The notes beneath the pieces are model-generated. The model was not told where the DNA came from. It did no database searches and worked only from the letters and a program-made list of their open reading frames with translations. A DNA stretch of 64,000 nucleotides, taken from Phialemonium atrogriseum (lineage: Eukaryota; Ascomycota; Sordariomycetes; Cephalothecales; Cephalothecaceae). Below are positions 10,535 to 22,041 of the stretch, one piece after another. Location of the stretch: assembly GCF_030411735.1 (NCBI RefSeq), contig NW_026848153.1, positions 62,001 to 126,000 on the forward strand. Direction: 5' to 3'. The translations under genes and the position numbers were made by a program. Each line of letters starts with the position of its first letter. Position 1 is the stretch's first letter.

Positions 10535-10950
10535 TCAGTCGCGAAGGAAGAGGCGAGACAGGACCTCGAATAAAAGGCCGCCGAAGACGATGAAGCCGAG
10601 AACAGCTGAGAGGACGCGCAAAAAAAGTGTTAGATAATGTATACAGCGAAAAAGAGGGAGGGAGGAGGCAAAAAGAGAACGCCATGTTCCAAAAAACGTA
10701 CCTAACCAGATGGGCGAGATGGGCGACTTGGGCGCGTCCTTTGCCCGCTTCTTCAGCTGGTCCTCCGACTTGCCCCGCCGGGCATCCTGCTCCTTTGCGA
10801 ACTTCGCGTTTGCTCGCCGTTGCTGAGGTGTTTGGGCCTGGTCCGCGGATCGTCAGGTTAGCCTCGTGATATCATCTGGACCCAGTCTTGGGGGGAGGCT
10901 GGAGGGAGATGTGCTACTACGCGCACTCCCCCCGGATTGGGGCGCACCAT
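10535..10950 (-). CDS. YSY6: RAMP4/SERP1-type stress-associated ER membrane protein
   Basis: Too fragmented to appear as an open frame. Exons 10950-10948 (the ATG alone), 10837-10702 and 10605-10535 give 69 residues. The product starts MAQTPQQRRANAKFAKEQ and continues ARRGKSEDQLKKRAKD, then PKSPISPIWLAVLGF and a membrane segment ending LLFEVLSRLFLRD. This is the RAMP4 pattern: a short basic cytosolic part, then one C-terminal transmembrane helix (about 47-65). Yeast Ysy6 and mammalian SERP1 are tail-anchored proteins that bind the Sec61 translocon and ribosomes and protect membrane proteins in ER stress. The first intron follows the initiator ATG directly, with a GTGCGC donor and a CAG acceptor. 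The phase closes exactly across all three exons. Confidence 0.88.
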
Positions 10951-11368
10951 TGAGCTGGGTGGATTCTGGAATCTGAAGTCGAGAGTGGTTTCGTGGAATG
11001 TTCAGTGATGTGGCAATGTGGACGATGGCCGTGGAAAGTCGTGATGATCAATTGCTCATCGGGGGTTGCTTGGTATATGTGTTCGTGAATGTGGAGAGCT
11101 TCATCAAATGGGGACAGATCTCCATGAGCTTTCAGACCATCTGTCCCAGCAGGCTAAGGCTGGTGGCCCATGAACTGGTGTGGGGAACAGGGGTCCGTCC
11201 AATCCAGTTTACTGGGTCCAAGAGCCGACCAATTATAATCCACTTGCAAGCGTGCAGGAGCCATCAGAACATCATCAGCCTTGTCCCATCCCAGTCCAGA
11301 CTTGCCCTCGTGTTTTCCTGCGACTTCTAGAACGCCATATATCTCGGAGTACAGTCATACTGTGACTC
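10951..11368. other. Divergent intergenic region RAMP4 / mitochondrial protein
   Basis: Shared upstream region of two divergent small genes. No further feature was recognised. Confidence 0.45.
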
Positions 11369-11768
11369 ATGTTCTTTCGTGCGGCACTAAGACCTGCGAG
11401 GTCGCTCCATCCGACCCGACAATTGCGGGCGCATGTGAGATGGGAGTCGACAAGACCCTCCCCGGTAGTACGATTCACTCCTCCTATTGATGTCCTGAGC
11501 GACGCTGACCATCCAATCCAGACCGACTTCTACAAGACATTTACTCGTCCCGTCGCCAAGACTCTTCTCCTGGCTGTGTTCACGTATCAGCTGGCGTACT
11601 GGGCATGGGTTAAGCTTGAGCAGGATGAGATCAAAGCTGAACGCCGAGGTACTCATCAACCCCAAACTCGCAGAGAAGCATCAAACTGACAGATAGCTGG
11701 CTCTAGAGGAGATCTCACAGCTTGAGGCCCAGGTACAGAGCTTGCAAGCTGATGATAAGAAGAGGTGA
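11369..11768 (+). CDS. Small mitochondrial single-pass membrane protein (unknown function)
   Basis: Exons 11369-11648 and 11707-11768 give 113 residues; the 58-base intron uses a GTACTC donor and CTCTAG acceptor in phase 1. The N-terminus (MFFRAALRPARSLHPTRQLR, then RWEST) is rich in Arg and Ser with no acidic residue for 25 positions, a strong mitochondrial presequence. One transmembrane segment lies at about 62-82 (VAKTLLLAVFTYQLAYWAW). The C-terminus is a charged coiled-coil-like helix (KLEQDEIKAERREEISQLEA). The layout resembles small inner-membrane assembly factors, but I do not recognise the family and assign no function. Confidence 0.75.
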
Positions 11769-12237
11769 TCGGCAGAGAGGATTTTCCGGTCCTTAAAAAA
11801 GTATCCGGGACCTAACTGCCTGCTCACGGCTGAGAGGCCAGCTCACTATGAGTCTACGATGGAAGGTGATGCACTTGCAGATGCACTTGCAGGTACCCTG
11901 TAAAAGTCAGTTGGACTGCGCCAATTGTGAACCTCGACTTCGACCTCGAGCACGAGGCACATAGGTGGGCGGATGGTTGGAAACTGCCCGTTTAACTGGC
12001 ACTTGATTCGGATCTATCCTGTATCATTGCCCTGTAACACAAGCTGTAGCTATATGATGCCCGATTCCAGCATTAAGCACTCCCCCCTATTGAGTCATAA
12101 TATCACAAAATCATTGTCTCAAATGGTATGAGCCATTCCCCCAACGCCGACGCAAAATCATAAAACGCCACGGCCTAAACACATCCGCCCCGGTATATAA
12201 CAGCGTCCAAAAGGCTGCAGGCAGAAGAGTCGCAACG
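11769..12237. other. Convergent intergenic region
   Basis: 3' flanks of the small mitochondrial gene and MID1. A 12-base direct repeat (ATGCACTTGCAG, twice) sits near 11869-11892. Nothing else seen. Confidence 0.5.
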
Positions 12238-14204
12238 CTATGTCAACACAAACAGCAAGGCTCCAATAATAGTCGATAAGAGAGCCCGCGGAATCGCCGG
12301 CTGGGTAGACCCCGAGAAAATGTGGGCTGACCCGGGATAATTACATGTCACCAGGCCGTCTCCATCCTCGGTGGTGCGCTGTCCGTAACTTGTGTTGAAT
12401 CCGGTCATCCCCGGCCGCGGGCAGGAGAACTGCATCGAGGGGTGACAGCTCTGGACGAGGTTATAGCAGAGATCATCGCACGGCAGGACCTCCTTGTACG
12501 GGCCTGGCTGGACAATGTCGTCGATCCGGCGGTTGCGGCTCGACGTGTAGGCCGAGATGTTGGGGAACGATGCAACGGTCGCACCGTCCAAGACTTCGCC
12601 GTCCGGGAAGGCCTGCCTAATGTTGCGTGGCTGGAGGAAGTCGCCCTGGGTCGAGAAGTCCTCACAGCGCGGGATAGTGACAGAACACAACCACGCTTTG
12701 TATGCTGCTTCGCAATCGGTGCAGTTCCGCGCCAACGAATAACGCTGAGACGGCGGCGCCTCGCAGGGAATCTGCTGCAGGACTTTCTTGAAGTTGTCAA
12801 ACATGGATGAAGCATAGTTGTCGTAGAAGTTGGCCAGGAATGTAGCGTTGGCGAACTTCGCGGGATTGGCCGGTACTGAGTATGCCACTTGGTCGCAGAA
12901 AGGCAGGTTGAGTATGATCTGGCAATTGCCATGGTCTGAAAAGGGGGAGATGGTCAGTTGGCCGTATAGTAAGAATAATCTTGATGGAATAACCTACCAG
13001 ACTTGGTGGTGAAATTAGTCGCCCTGAAAACGAGACCCCCACCGCCAATGTCGTTCGGTCCTGCCCCTGCCTCACCAGACCTGCCGCTCCGGGCGAGGAT
13101 TCCTTGGTATTTACTGCTCGAGTTGAGACCGCTGAAGTAGAACTGTTGCTTGGGCAAGTTGCCAGGTCCTCTTCTTGTCATGCCGGTCGTCACCATACTT
13201 GTGAATTTGCCATTCTTAGTGGCCGCAATCTGCGCAAAGTTTTGTAGACCACAGTAAGAGTACTTGAGGCCACTGATGGATCGGTCGTCCTGGTTTTGTG
13301 CAAACATAACGTAAGGCTGCGTTTTCATGATAGAAGCACCAACCGCCTCGTCGGTGCTATCCGTAAGGTTGTGGGTGATGAGCAAGGCTCCCTGGGAGTC
13401 GCTGTCGACCCAGATGAGATCCGCGTCGGCGGTGGGATCGAAGCTGTGATACCACCCGTCCGAAGACACAGCAACCTGGAAGTTGTATGTTCCAGAGAAG
13501 ACGTGAGAGACGTTGGGCGCGTGGATGCCGAGGAAGACGTCTCCAGATGTACTCAGATTGAACATGACTGCCCCTTCCGTGAACTCGACAACCGTTTGCG
13601 TGCCAGAGGCTCCCATCGGGCCAGGAGATTGGTTCTTGGGGGATGTAGAAACGAACAAGGTGAGCTGAGGAGGATCCATCGTAGTCTTGCTCGGATCGAT
13701 GGGCTGAGGCTGCTGGCAGGTATTTGCTGAGATATATACCATCTTAGTCTCCCTCTTCGTAGTCGTATCATCGCCAGACCGCGACTCCAACATGCTCCCT
13801 CCCTCGTCATGTTCCCCTCTCAACTCCAGCGACTCTGAGCGGACTGAGCTGCCCGGCGCTCGTCCGAATATCGACGCTTTTTCAAAGACAAACAATTGCG
13901 TGGTTCCTTCCACCACATTCATCGGCTGGGGCGCATTGTTGAAGAGGGGGGTCACTCCAGCCGGTGCCCTCCCAATAATGCTCCTATCAAAGGCTGCAAA
14001 CTCGGGCTCGTATGTTGGGTCGAACTGGCTTCTGCCATCCAGGCGCAAGGGAAGGTCCAAGTCACCGATTGGCACCGGCAGCGTCAGCTCCAATTCGGCG
14101 GCGAGGGCGAAGTTCGGCGAGAACAGGGTGAAGTAGAGGAGGAGAAGCAGGCAGGAGGCGACGACGGATGCCGCCAGCCGCGATTGTAGAGGACTGAGTT
14201 GCAT
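12238..14204 (-). CDS. MID1: Stretch-activated Ca2+ channel subunit Mid1
   Basis: Exons 14204-12998 and 12935-12238 encode 634 residues. A hydrophobic signal or anchor spans residues 11-32 (AASVVASCLLLLLYFTLFSP). The central part is an extracellular, N-glycosylation-rich beta domain with IWVDSDSQGALLITHNLT and KYSYCGLQNFAQI. The C-terminal 220 residues are Cys-rich: CQIILNLPFCDQVAYSVPAN, ARNCTDCEAAYKAWLCSVTI, IPRCEDF, LPCDDLCYNLVQSCH. This is the diagnostic Mid1 signature, and a hydrophobic tail ends the protein. Known role: with Cch1 it forms the high-affinity plasma-membrane calcium influx channel, needed for survival in mating, wall and ER stress. A CACGTGAC box lies about 295 bases upstream. 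Confidence 0.94.
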
Positions 14205-15304
14205 AGCTCGGTCATGCCCTCGCCGGCGATTTGGTATTGGTTATCGACTACCTAGGTTCTCGATGCAGAAGCCGGAATTCGATGGCGACTGAGGGGCAAA
14301 CGAATGAACGTCAAGAGGAGCACATCGCTATCGTGACATATTATGCGGCGGTTGCCGACGGGAGCGGCAGGGTTCGCTGCCAAGGAGACGCGAATATGAT
14401 CCTTGGGAACAGGGGAGGAGTTTCAGCCTCGATCCCAGACAGGTTAGCTACAATGCGTTGCTTAAGGGATGCTGGTTTCTGATTCCTCCAATTTCGTCCA
14501 CGTGACGCGGGTACTCCGAAAATAGGTCGAGTGCCTTCAGGTTACGTTCAGGTTCTCTTCCATCAGTTTGCTCACGGACTGGCTTGTGGAAGCGCTTCGT
14601 TCGCGATGGTAGCGCTTCAAGGCACAAAAACTTTCGCTTTATTTGGGAAACTTTTATATCGACTCTGGTTGTCAGAGCCCATTTCTAATAATAAGATTAG
14701 CCTCTGCAGGATACGCTGCGTTGTGCATGGATCACCATGCAGGCTGCCGAGGTTCGAATGGTCTAACAGAGCCCTGCTAAATTTCAGTGACGATATGATA
14801 GTAATCCATAAGGCCTATCACTCGGGCCAGTCCGCCTACAACAATGGACGCTTGTAGAGGATCCAAGGGTACAACAATGGGTTTGCTCTAGGTAGAATTC
14901 TCCTAACGATGGATGCTCCCAGTGCTGAAGCAAGGCACATGAAAAGGAATCCTACACAGAGCAACCGACCCACATTCAGCATCACCCTGATCCCTAGACG
15001 TATCCATCACTCATACAAATACAACCCGTCATCAAAAACCACGAGTCTATACGAGCCGAGCCAACCGAAAGACCACTGCGAAGGAATTCGTGCCTATCAT
15101 TAACATTGCCATTGTCCCAAGTAGCCGATGCCCCCCATTACTTGTCAAAACACCCCCAAGTCCGGACATTTGATTTGCGTGGTGTTTATCCTGTCCAAAC
15201 CCGGCGGAGGCAAGGGCTTCATATCATGATTCCCATTACACCAAGGCAATTGATCTCCAAATGAAGCCACGCACTACGCTTTGGAGACCTCGAAGCAAAT
15301 GCTT
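14205..15304. other. Intergenic region between MID1 and YOP1
   Basis: MID1 promoter side and YOP1 3' side. A GGTTCGAA at 14753-14760 resembles a tRNA B box but lacks the closing CC and has no cloverleaf. Nothing else seen. Confidence 0.5.
14499..14506. promoter_or_regulatory. CACGTGAC bHLH-type box upstream of MID1
   Basis: A perfect CACGTGAC about 295 bases before the MID1 ATG. Assignment as a binding site is by sequence similarity to the fungal Cbf1-type core only. Confidence 0.3.
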
Positions 15305-16050
15305 CTACTCAGCGTGCACAGAATCGGCCTTCGCGCGGAGGCCGCTGGCAGTCGAGCCGCGGCCCTGGAAGTACCGTCCCAGAGTCGGGGCCAAGAACGA
15401 GCGGAAGATAACCTCGGAACCCCTACGACTGTTAGTTGGATGTCGATGGCAGATCTCTTGGGAAGATATACATACCTGAAGGTGGGCAGAGAGAGCCACA
15501 GAAGGAAAACAAACTTGAAGGTGTAGTAGAATGGGAACCAGTAGACGACGCTGACAAGGCTCTCAGCGACGCTGGGGAAAGGTTAGCTCCTCAAAACTCC
15601 ATCTTCCAGTAATGGCTGCACGGGGGGGATCCTTACGTGAAGAAAGAGAAGACAACCCAGTACTAGTTGACAGTCAGCCTATATTACCACGAAGATGGCG
15701 CCCAGGGAGCCACTCACAGTCAACCATTGTGTATCATCCGCCTTGCTCGCGGTGAAGAGGGCCTCGAGAGAGTAGTAGCCCGGGATAACGAAACCGGCGA
15801 GGTTGGTCAAGAGCTGACCACCGAGGTTGAAGATGATCAGGAAGAAGTAGAGGCTGACCAGACCGAGGACGGCATAAGTCTTGGGGATAGCCGTGGTCTT
15901 CTCGAGATTGACGAAGAGAGGGTACTTGGAGAGCTAATGGAAGACGGGTCAGTGTCCCGTCGGGTGCTCAGGGAGTCAGGACAAATGTCAAGATACCTCT
16001 CGGTCAAGCTGTCCGACGTATTGCTGAACGCGGTCCTGGGGGGAAGACAT
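15305..16050 (-). CDS. YOP1: ER-shaping reticulon-like protein Yop1 (DP1/TB2/HVA22)
   Basis: Five exons, 16050-15997, 15933-15718, 15662-15637, 15571-15476 and 15422-15305, give 169 residues. The product starts MSSPQDRVQQYVGQLDRELS. Two long hydrophobic hairpins follow: TYAVLGLVSLYFFLIIFNL, then YWVVFSFFTVAESLVSVVYW and FKFVFLLWLSLPTF. The C-terminus GSEVIFRSFLAPTLGRYF is typical of the TB2/DP1 family. Known role: wedge-shaped insertion that curves tubular ER, acting with reticulons. Exon 3 is only 26 bases. The last intron has two in-frame acceptors six bases apart (CAG, then TAG). I chose the second because it keeps the usual spacing after the Leu-Pro pair; the other adds two residues. Confidence 0.93.
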
Positions 16051-17423
16051 TCTGGCGATGTTGTGAAACTTTTAAGATGATTTCTGTAAAGCTCGCGTTA
16101 GGGGATCGTTATGAAATTTGTAGGAACAAATGTAGTGGTTGCGCAGGGGATTCGGGTGCAGCGGGGGTGGGAAATGGAGCTATCTGTTTCGAGGTGTGGC
16201 CAAAACTTGTGCCATCATTGAGCGCACCCACCTACTTATCTAGCGGGAGTTGTTTCGGCAGGAATGAAGAGCGAGGAGCTTGCAAGGGCGTGAATTATTG
16301 CTCCGTGTGATTTTTGTCTACCTAGACAGGTATCGTTTGAAGGTCAAAGTTGGGGGTCTCGTGGTTGGATTGGGGATCAGGTGAGTTTGGAAAGGTCGAA
16401 GGTGGAGGGTGGAAGGTGTGGGAAGGGGGATGATGAATGCGACAGATACGTGTGCAGAAAGAGCCCTGAGGTGCTCCAGGCATTATGACGCCGTCCCGGC
16501 AACCCACAAGCAGCCGGATTTGGCATAGTGCAGGACTGCAGGTACAATGTACTTGTACTGGAATTCGTCATGGAAGGTACCGAGGTACCTAAGTCACAAG
16601 GCCCGTGCTTTTTCTCCAAATCCCCATCTGCTTTTGCGTCATGCCACTCAAATGTTCCACCTCGGCAGTGCCGTGTATATCACCTTCGCTATCAGCTGTG
16701 TCACTGACCACCAATACCGCCATCTTTCTAGGGGTTCGCTCCATCTGACCATTCCGGACCTCCGTCTACTGGGGACTGGAAAGGCGATGATATTCTCTGG
16801 CACAACATTTTGCAAGACCTTTCATCATAACAAATCTACCTGGAAGCCCACCTCTCTTTCCCACTTCCTTACATCTCGCTGCTTTCAATGCCACCGAGGC
16901 AAAAATATTGATAGCTAGAAACACCATTTGGCTATGGAGGTAATATCCAGTGGAAACAAATTAAATGCCAATGCCGATACTAGACGCTTGCCATGAAGAA
17001 GAAACATATGCTCGCCAGGTGCAGGAACAGCAATCCAAAGGGATCGCCAGCTGAACTTGAAAGGAGAAACGAGAAATGATACAGTCGATGCTATATAAAA
17101 CCACACTCACGGTATTCCTGGAAACGAAATGCAATTTACCTTGACCGTACACTGCGATTTGAGAAACGGATCTTCTTCCCCTCCACCACGCTTCTTCCCT
17201 TTCAACTCTTTATGTATAATTCCCGCGGCCCTCATCAGTCATCCATCCCGTTGCAACACAACTCTGTTGGGCATAGAGACAGTGCTTTGTTTCCCATCAT
17301 TCAATCCCACCTCTTGATCCAGCGTCTCCCAGAGGCTACCTTGGCCTCAACATCAATTATACATTAGGACGGGAATGGATAGAGCACTTCCGAGTAGAGT
17401 ACACTCTCTGCCCTCGCAGCCGG
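16051..17423. other. Intergenic region YOP1 upstream / glycogenin 3' side
   Basis: About 1.4 kb without a supportable gene. Short open frames on both strands have no recognisable motif or coding composition. AT-richer patches occur near 16900-17100. Confidence 0.5.
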
Positions 17424-20206
17424 TCAGGTATCAAGCACGTCCCGTTCCTCCTCGGTGGGTCCAGCCGGAGTCTCGGAAGTCGGCATATCTTCGCCCTTCT
17501 CGAAAGCCGCACCGGGACCACGGTAGCTCGGCTCGGCCACCATACTCATGGAGGCCTGGGAAACCTCTCGCGGGATAGCCTCCGGTTCGCCCGGCAGCAT
17601 ATTGCGCACCGAGCTCGTTTGCGAGCCGGGCTTCACGGGCTGCGGGCTGAGGACGGTGGAGGACTGGGCAGCATATGTAGGAGACCTCACACCCTCCGAC
17701 CCAAAGGGCAGTGGGCGGGCGGGTATCTCCCTGCTTTCCGTCCCAGGCACGCTGGAGTCGCCGTCATCCGTAGTGGTACTACCAGATCCGACACCCAACT
17801 TCCGTTGAAGCAGCTCTGACTGCTCCTGGGCCAGCTTCTGGAGCTGCGCCATGGGGTCCTTGTGATGGCGTAGCGCGTTAGCCAGGTCGCAAAGGCAGTC
17901 TGCAGGACCCCACAGCCTCCCGTGCACACATACCCAGTCGGTCTGCGCAGGCACGCCTGCTGCCGCCGGCAGGAACTCTTCCTCGTCATCGTCGCCCGGC
18001 TGACCGGTGTTGGGGTCCGCGCCGGCCCCCCAGAGCCTTGGCCGTCGGATGGGCGCCGGCGTGACGGGGAGGCTGGGCCGGTCAGCCTCGCTTGGGAAGT
18101 CGGTCACTCTCGAGCCTCGCCTCTGCCCCTCCTCTTGGACGAAATTGGGTGGAGTGAAGCCACCGACTCTCAGACCCCGACTCCGTGTTCGCCGGTGCTT
18201 CTCTAGCGCACCGACGTACCGTTCGATCTCTGGCAACTCGTCCCATGCGTTGGTCCGCGGGAAAGAGGACCACGGGTTCGAAGGGGCGACAGCTAAGGTC
18301 GTCGTGGTCGCGTGTTCCGGCGCGCCTTCCGACGCGCTCGCCGGTCCCGCCGATGATGATTCTGTGAAAGATGGCTCAGTTAGGGCTTGATGGTCGGTCG
18401 AAGCCTTGCGCTCACCCGGCAGCTCGGTAGTCGGCTGCTCTGTTGTCATGGGCTCAGGTGGGGTAAGGTCTTTAGGGAACACCCTTGATGCTCGAGGCTG
18501 GTGAGTTTCCCAAGGGAAGATGGCCCGAGGCTTCTGACTTGTCGGTGCTGGCGGCTCTTTTGGTACATCGTACCACATATCTCTCGGCGGGCTTGGGTAG
18601 CGTTCGGGAGGGACGAACGGAGCAGGATCGGAAGACATCTCATAGTGAGTCTGCGGAAAGTTAAAGGCTTCTGGTTTTGAATCTTGCGGAGGAGGGTGTC
18701 TAGTGCAAGGAGTCAGTACTATGAGCGTGGCACGGGGATGCAACAATGGTTGACCGACCTTTGGGCGTCCCAGCTCTGTACCGGCTGGGGCTGGTGGTGG
18801 GGAACATGGGATTGAGGGGGATGAGGAGCCCCTTCCTGGTGTCCCGATACCTGATCTTTCCGAGCCTCAGGTTGTAGCCCCGCTGAAGATTGAGAAAATT
18901 CGCTGGGAAGGGAACGCTGCTCCTCAAATTGTTGGCCGGAACTTCCAAGCCGAGGTTGCTCATGATGGTGATGACCAGGTGCGTGATGCTGAGGTGTCGC
19001 CTCGTGCTGGCGAAGCTCCTGGTAACCGTGGGAGGGCACTGTTTGTTCACGAGAGGGCTCACCCACGGGGAGAACGTAGGAAACCTGCGGCTGGTACTCT
19101 CCCTTGACGAAGTACTGGACAAGCTCAGGTGGCGGCTGTGTTGCCTGGGTTGTGGTTGTCTGCGTCGTTGACGTTGGAGGCTTTCCAAAATGTGTCAGAT
19201 AGTTTTGTCCAACATAAAGAGGGTCATGACGAACCTCTCTCCGGTAATGCCTGTCGTAAACAGCCCACCACCTTCCAACCATTCCGTCAAACGGACTGCC
19301 TCCGGTGTGAGCATCCCTTCCTTGTGTCCATGGCTTGTCCGGGCCAATGAAGTGAACCATGCTGATGGTAGATTGGAAATGTCGATATGCCGGAATGTAC
19401 TGGTAATGGGCCGATGGGGTCACGTTATAGGAGAAGCTTAGGCGGTTGTAGCTGTTGCCGAAATGCAAGTTCAGGAGACCTTGGTCGGCCCCATCGAACG
19501 ATATGCCCCTCTCAGCCATTGCCATCAGCGCATAGTAGTCGCCCATGTTTGGCGTCAGGACCATTACGCCAGTGTTGAAGAGGTCTGGCCAACCGATATC
19601 CGGAGCTGCAGAGAAAGCATTGGGCAGATCGAAGAGCTCGTCAGGGGCTCTATAAGCTACAATATCAGAGTCTATATAGACAATCTTGCGGAATTGGGCC
19701 TGTTTCCAGAGGGTGATCTTGGTAAATGCCGAATGTAGGTCTGGCCGGTCCATAAGGTAAAGATTGGCTGGTTGTTGGTTCTGGATGCGGCCAACTGGGA
19801 TAATATAGTCGTACACGGCCTAATCGAGGGTCAGTAGGAGCACGGGGAGCCCAGGGGCCGAGCTAGCGCTTGCCTTGAGCTGTGTTACGACCTCGGCCGA
19901 TACGGTATCAAGCGTGACCAGGACGGCCAGCTTCTTGGTGGTACCAGCATCGCGTAGAGAATGAGCGAGCACCAGGGCGCCTTGGGGGGCAGCGTCAGCG
20001 GGCATGAGCCCTCGAGGGGGAAACCGGGGGTTCCAGAACAGGACTCACCGGGCAGATATGAATCTGTTAAAAGAAGCTGAAGGAGAAGTTAATTCAGCTC
20101 TGAATCGCTTTTCAGCAGGTTGGGGCTCTGCCTGGCGGGTCGCAAGAGCTCCATCAGGGTGCGGGCTTACTGTAGCATAAACATCCTCCCCACCGCGCAC
20201 AGCCAT
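17424..20206 (-). CDS. Glycogenin, self-glucosylating glycogen primer (GT8)
   Basis: Five exons, 20206-20171, 20076-20049, 19980-19874, 19819-18759 and 18699-17424, give 835 residues. The GT8 domain fills about residues 8-270: VYATLLLTDSYLPGALVLAH, KLAVLVTLDTVSAEVV, YDYIIPVGRIQNQQ, FRKIVYIDSDIVAY with the metal-binding Asp107-x-Asp109, FNTGVMVLTPN and DGADQGLLNLHF. Known role: autoglucosylation on Tyr to prime glycogen synthase. The rest is a long, Pro/Gln/His-rich tail. The tail has conserved islands, such as IFPWETHQPRASRVFP (resembling the glycogen-synthase-binding region) and a Cys-containing DWVCVHGRLWGPADCLCDLA segment near its middle. The third intron (19820-19873) has a GC donor, AAG|GCAAGC, with a TACTGAC branch site. 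Exon 2 is only 28 bases. Confidence 0.92.
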
Positions 20207-22041
20207 GGTGTGCAAGGGCTCTTCGTTAGCGACAACAAAACCCAGGCGACGTCAGGCGCGAGAGCGAGAGAAAATGGGTGATCGCGACACAGCAGCACAG
20301 AGACCAATGCCAATAAAAAGAAGCGGATGAGAAGCAGAGGCGCGCACGCGAACAGGTCGACAGGGGAAGGCGGGGGGCGAGAACGTGATCGATCTGTAGG
20401 CAGGTAATTGCTTCGTATCGCTCGGGGGCCGACCTAACGAGAAGCACGCAAAACTCTGTGTAATCGCAACAGGATGTTGAGCAACGAAATCGTCGTGCAA
20501 TGCCCACGGCTTGCCCTAAATCAGTAAATGAGAACGAAACCCTAAACAAAAGCAGCAGAAAGATCAGTCAATTGCGAACCGAAGTTTCTTTGAAGTGGCG
20601 GGCTTGAGGCCCTGCAGGGCCGTTGCGGAACTATCTTTCCCTTCTTCGGACTCGTTTTTTGAGCAAAGTGACGACAGCCAATTTTTAGGTGCACGAATCC
20701 TAGCCCACTTAGCTTACATGGGTCTAAAAAAGTCACTAGCGCATCAACGTCAGGGATTGTACTGTACCCGGTGTGCGCCGTTCCATCCAGATGCTACGGA
20801 AGTGGGCAATTATCCATATCATTCGTCGTGTCTTCATGCGTACGTTGGAAACGGATGCATGCACACATTCTCGGTGCGTAGGGGTGTTGCATACACAGTA
20901 AGAGCGGCTTGATATGCGAGTCTTCCAGGCCTACATAAATCGTTGTTTTGTGAGTGCACCGTAGTACAGCCGATTTATAGGCTATAGTGTACATAAGGAT
21001 TCGCGCTACTCCTGCCAAAATAAATGCCTCTAATCGCCAAGGGTCTTCCACCCTCAAGCTACCTATCCACGTGCCGCCCCGCGCATGGGCTACCCCACCT
21101 TGACCTTCATCTGCCTCAGAGCTTGAATTGCTTGATGAGGAGACAGATAAATTGGCCACCAGGGCGAGCATTCTGCAAATCAGGTGATGCCGATTCGGGT
21201 ATTGACACTGCGGGGGAGTTTGACCAAGAGGCTCTAAGCGAAGAGAAGAGTGAGACAGCCAGGCTATCAAGCCTCCTTTCGACTTTAAACGTCATCTACC
21301 GTGGTCTCGTGGTCCTATTCTCTCGGGGACCATACAAATATGGACCCTTCATGATACACCCACCTCATACTCCGCTAGGTAGGTTAGGTAGGTAAGGTAT
21401 GTACAATGACGTTGCCCATCGCTCTGGTGATAGCCTTTGCCGATCGCGATTAATACCTAGGTACCTAGGGAGCTAGTTATTGCCGTTGCTGCTGCAGGCA
21501 TTTATTTCCCCTGCTGTCGCTGATCTGAGAAGCACAGGCTAGAAGCTACGTTCGATGTAGATGGTAGAGGTTAGCTGGTGGTCTCCGAATATCTTCTCCT
21601 TCTCAAATGAGGGGGAGCCGAGAGACTGTGCATCGAAGTAGCCCAAATACTCCCTATGCTCTTAACATTCTGTTCAACAAATGCTGGATGTAAGTCCCAC
21701 CGCAACATGGGACCTGTTACTCTGGATGTGAAATATTAAGGGGTAATATCAATACAGCAATGCTCCCCCCATGACCCCTTACCTGTCTATTTGTCCGCCG
21801 CTAGAGATGCAATCACTCGTGTCCTTTCCCGACCCCCTGAATGCTAGGTCCATAGTAGGTAAAACAATGGGGCACTCGTCCTATATGTAAAGCAGACGAG
21901 GAAACGGCCCATTAGGAAGATTAAATCATGTTCGACAAAAGGAAATGGGACATGTTCATCCCGCCCTTCCTTTTGTCCCGAATAGTTTGCGATACGCCTA
22001 GTCGGCTTCCGCGGCTGATCGCACAACCTTACAGGTCCCTC
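20207..22041. other. Intergenic region glycogenin upstream / CDF 3' side
   Basis: About 1.8 kb. A TAGGTAGGTTAGGTAGGTA tract lies at about 21377-21395 and a CCTAGGTACCTAGG palindrome near 21456-21469. No gene is supported. Confidence 0.5.

Noticed and set aside
12405..12932. Alternative frames of 120-175 codons over the MID1 C-terminus
   Set aside because: The MID1 frame carries the full Cys-rich signature; the others are high-GC shadows.
14735..14775. GGTTCGAA resembling a tRNA B box
   Set aside because: It ends GG instead of CC and no cloverleaf can be drawn around it.
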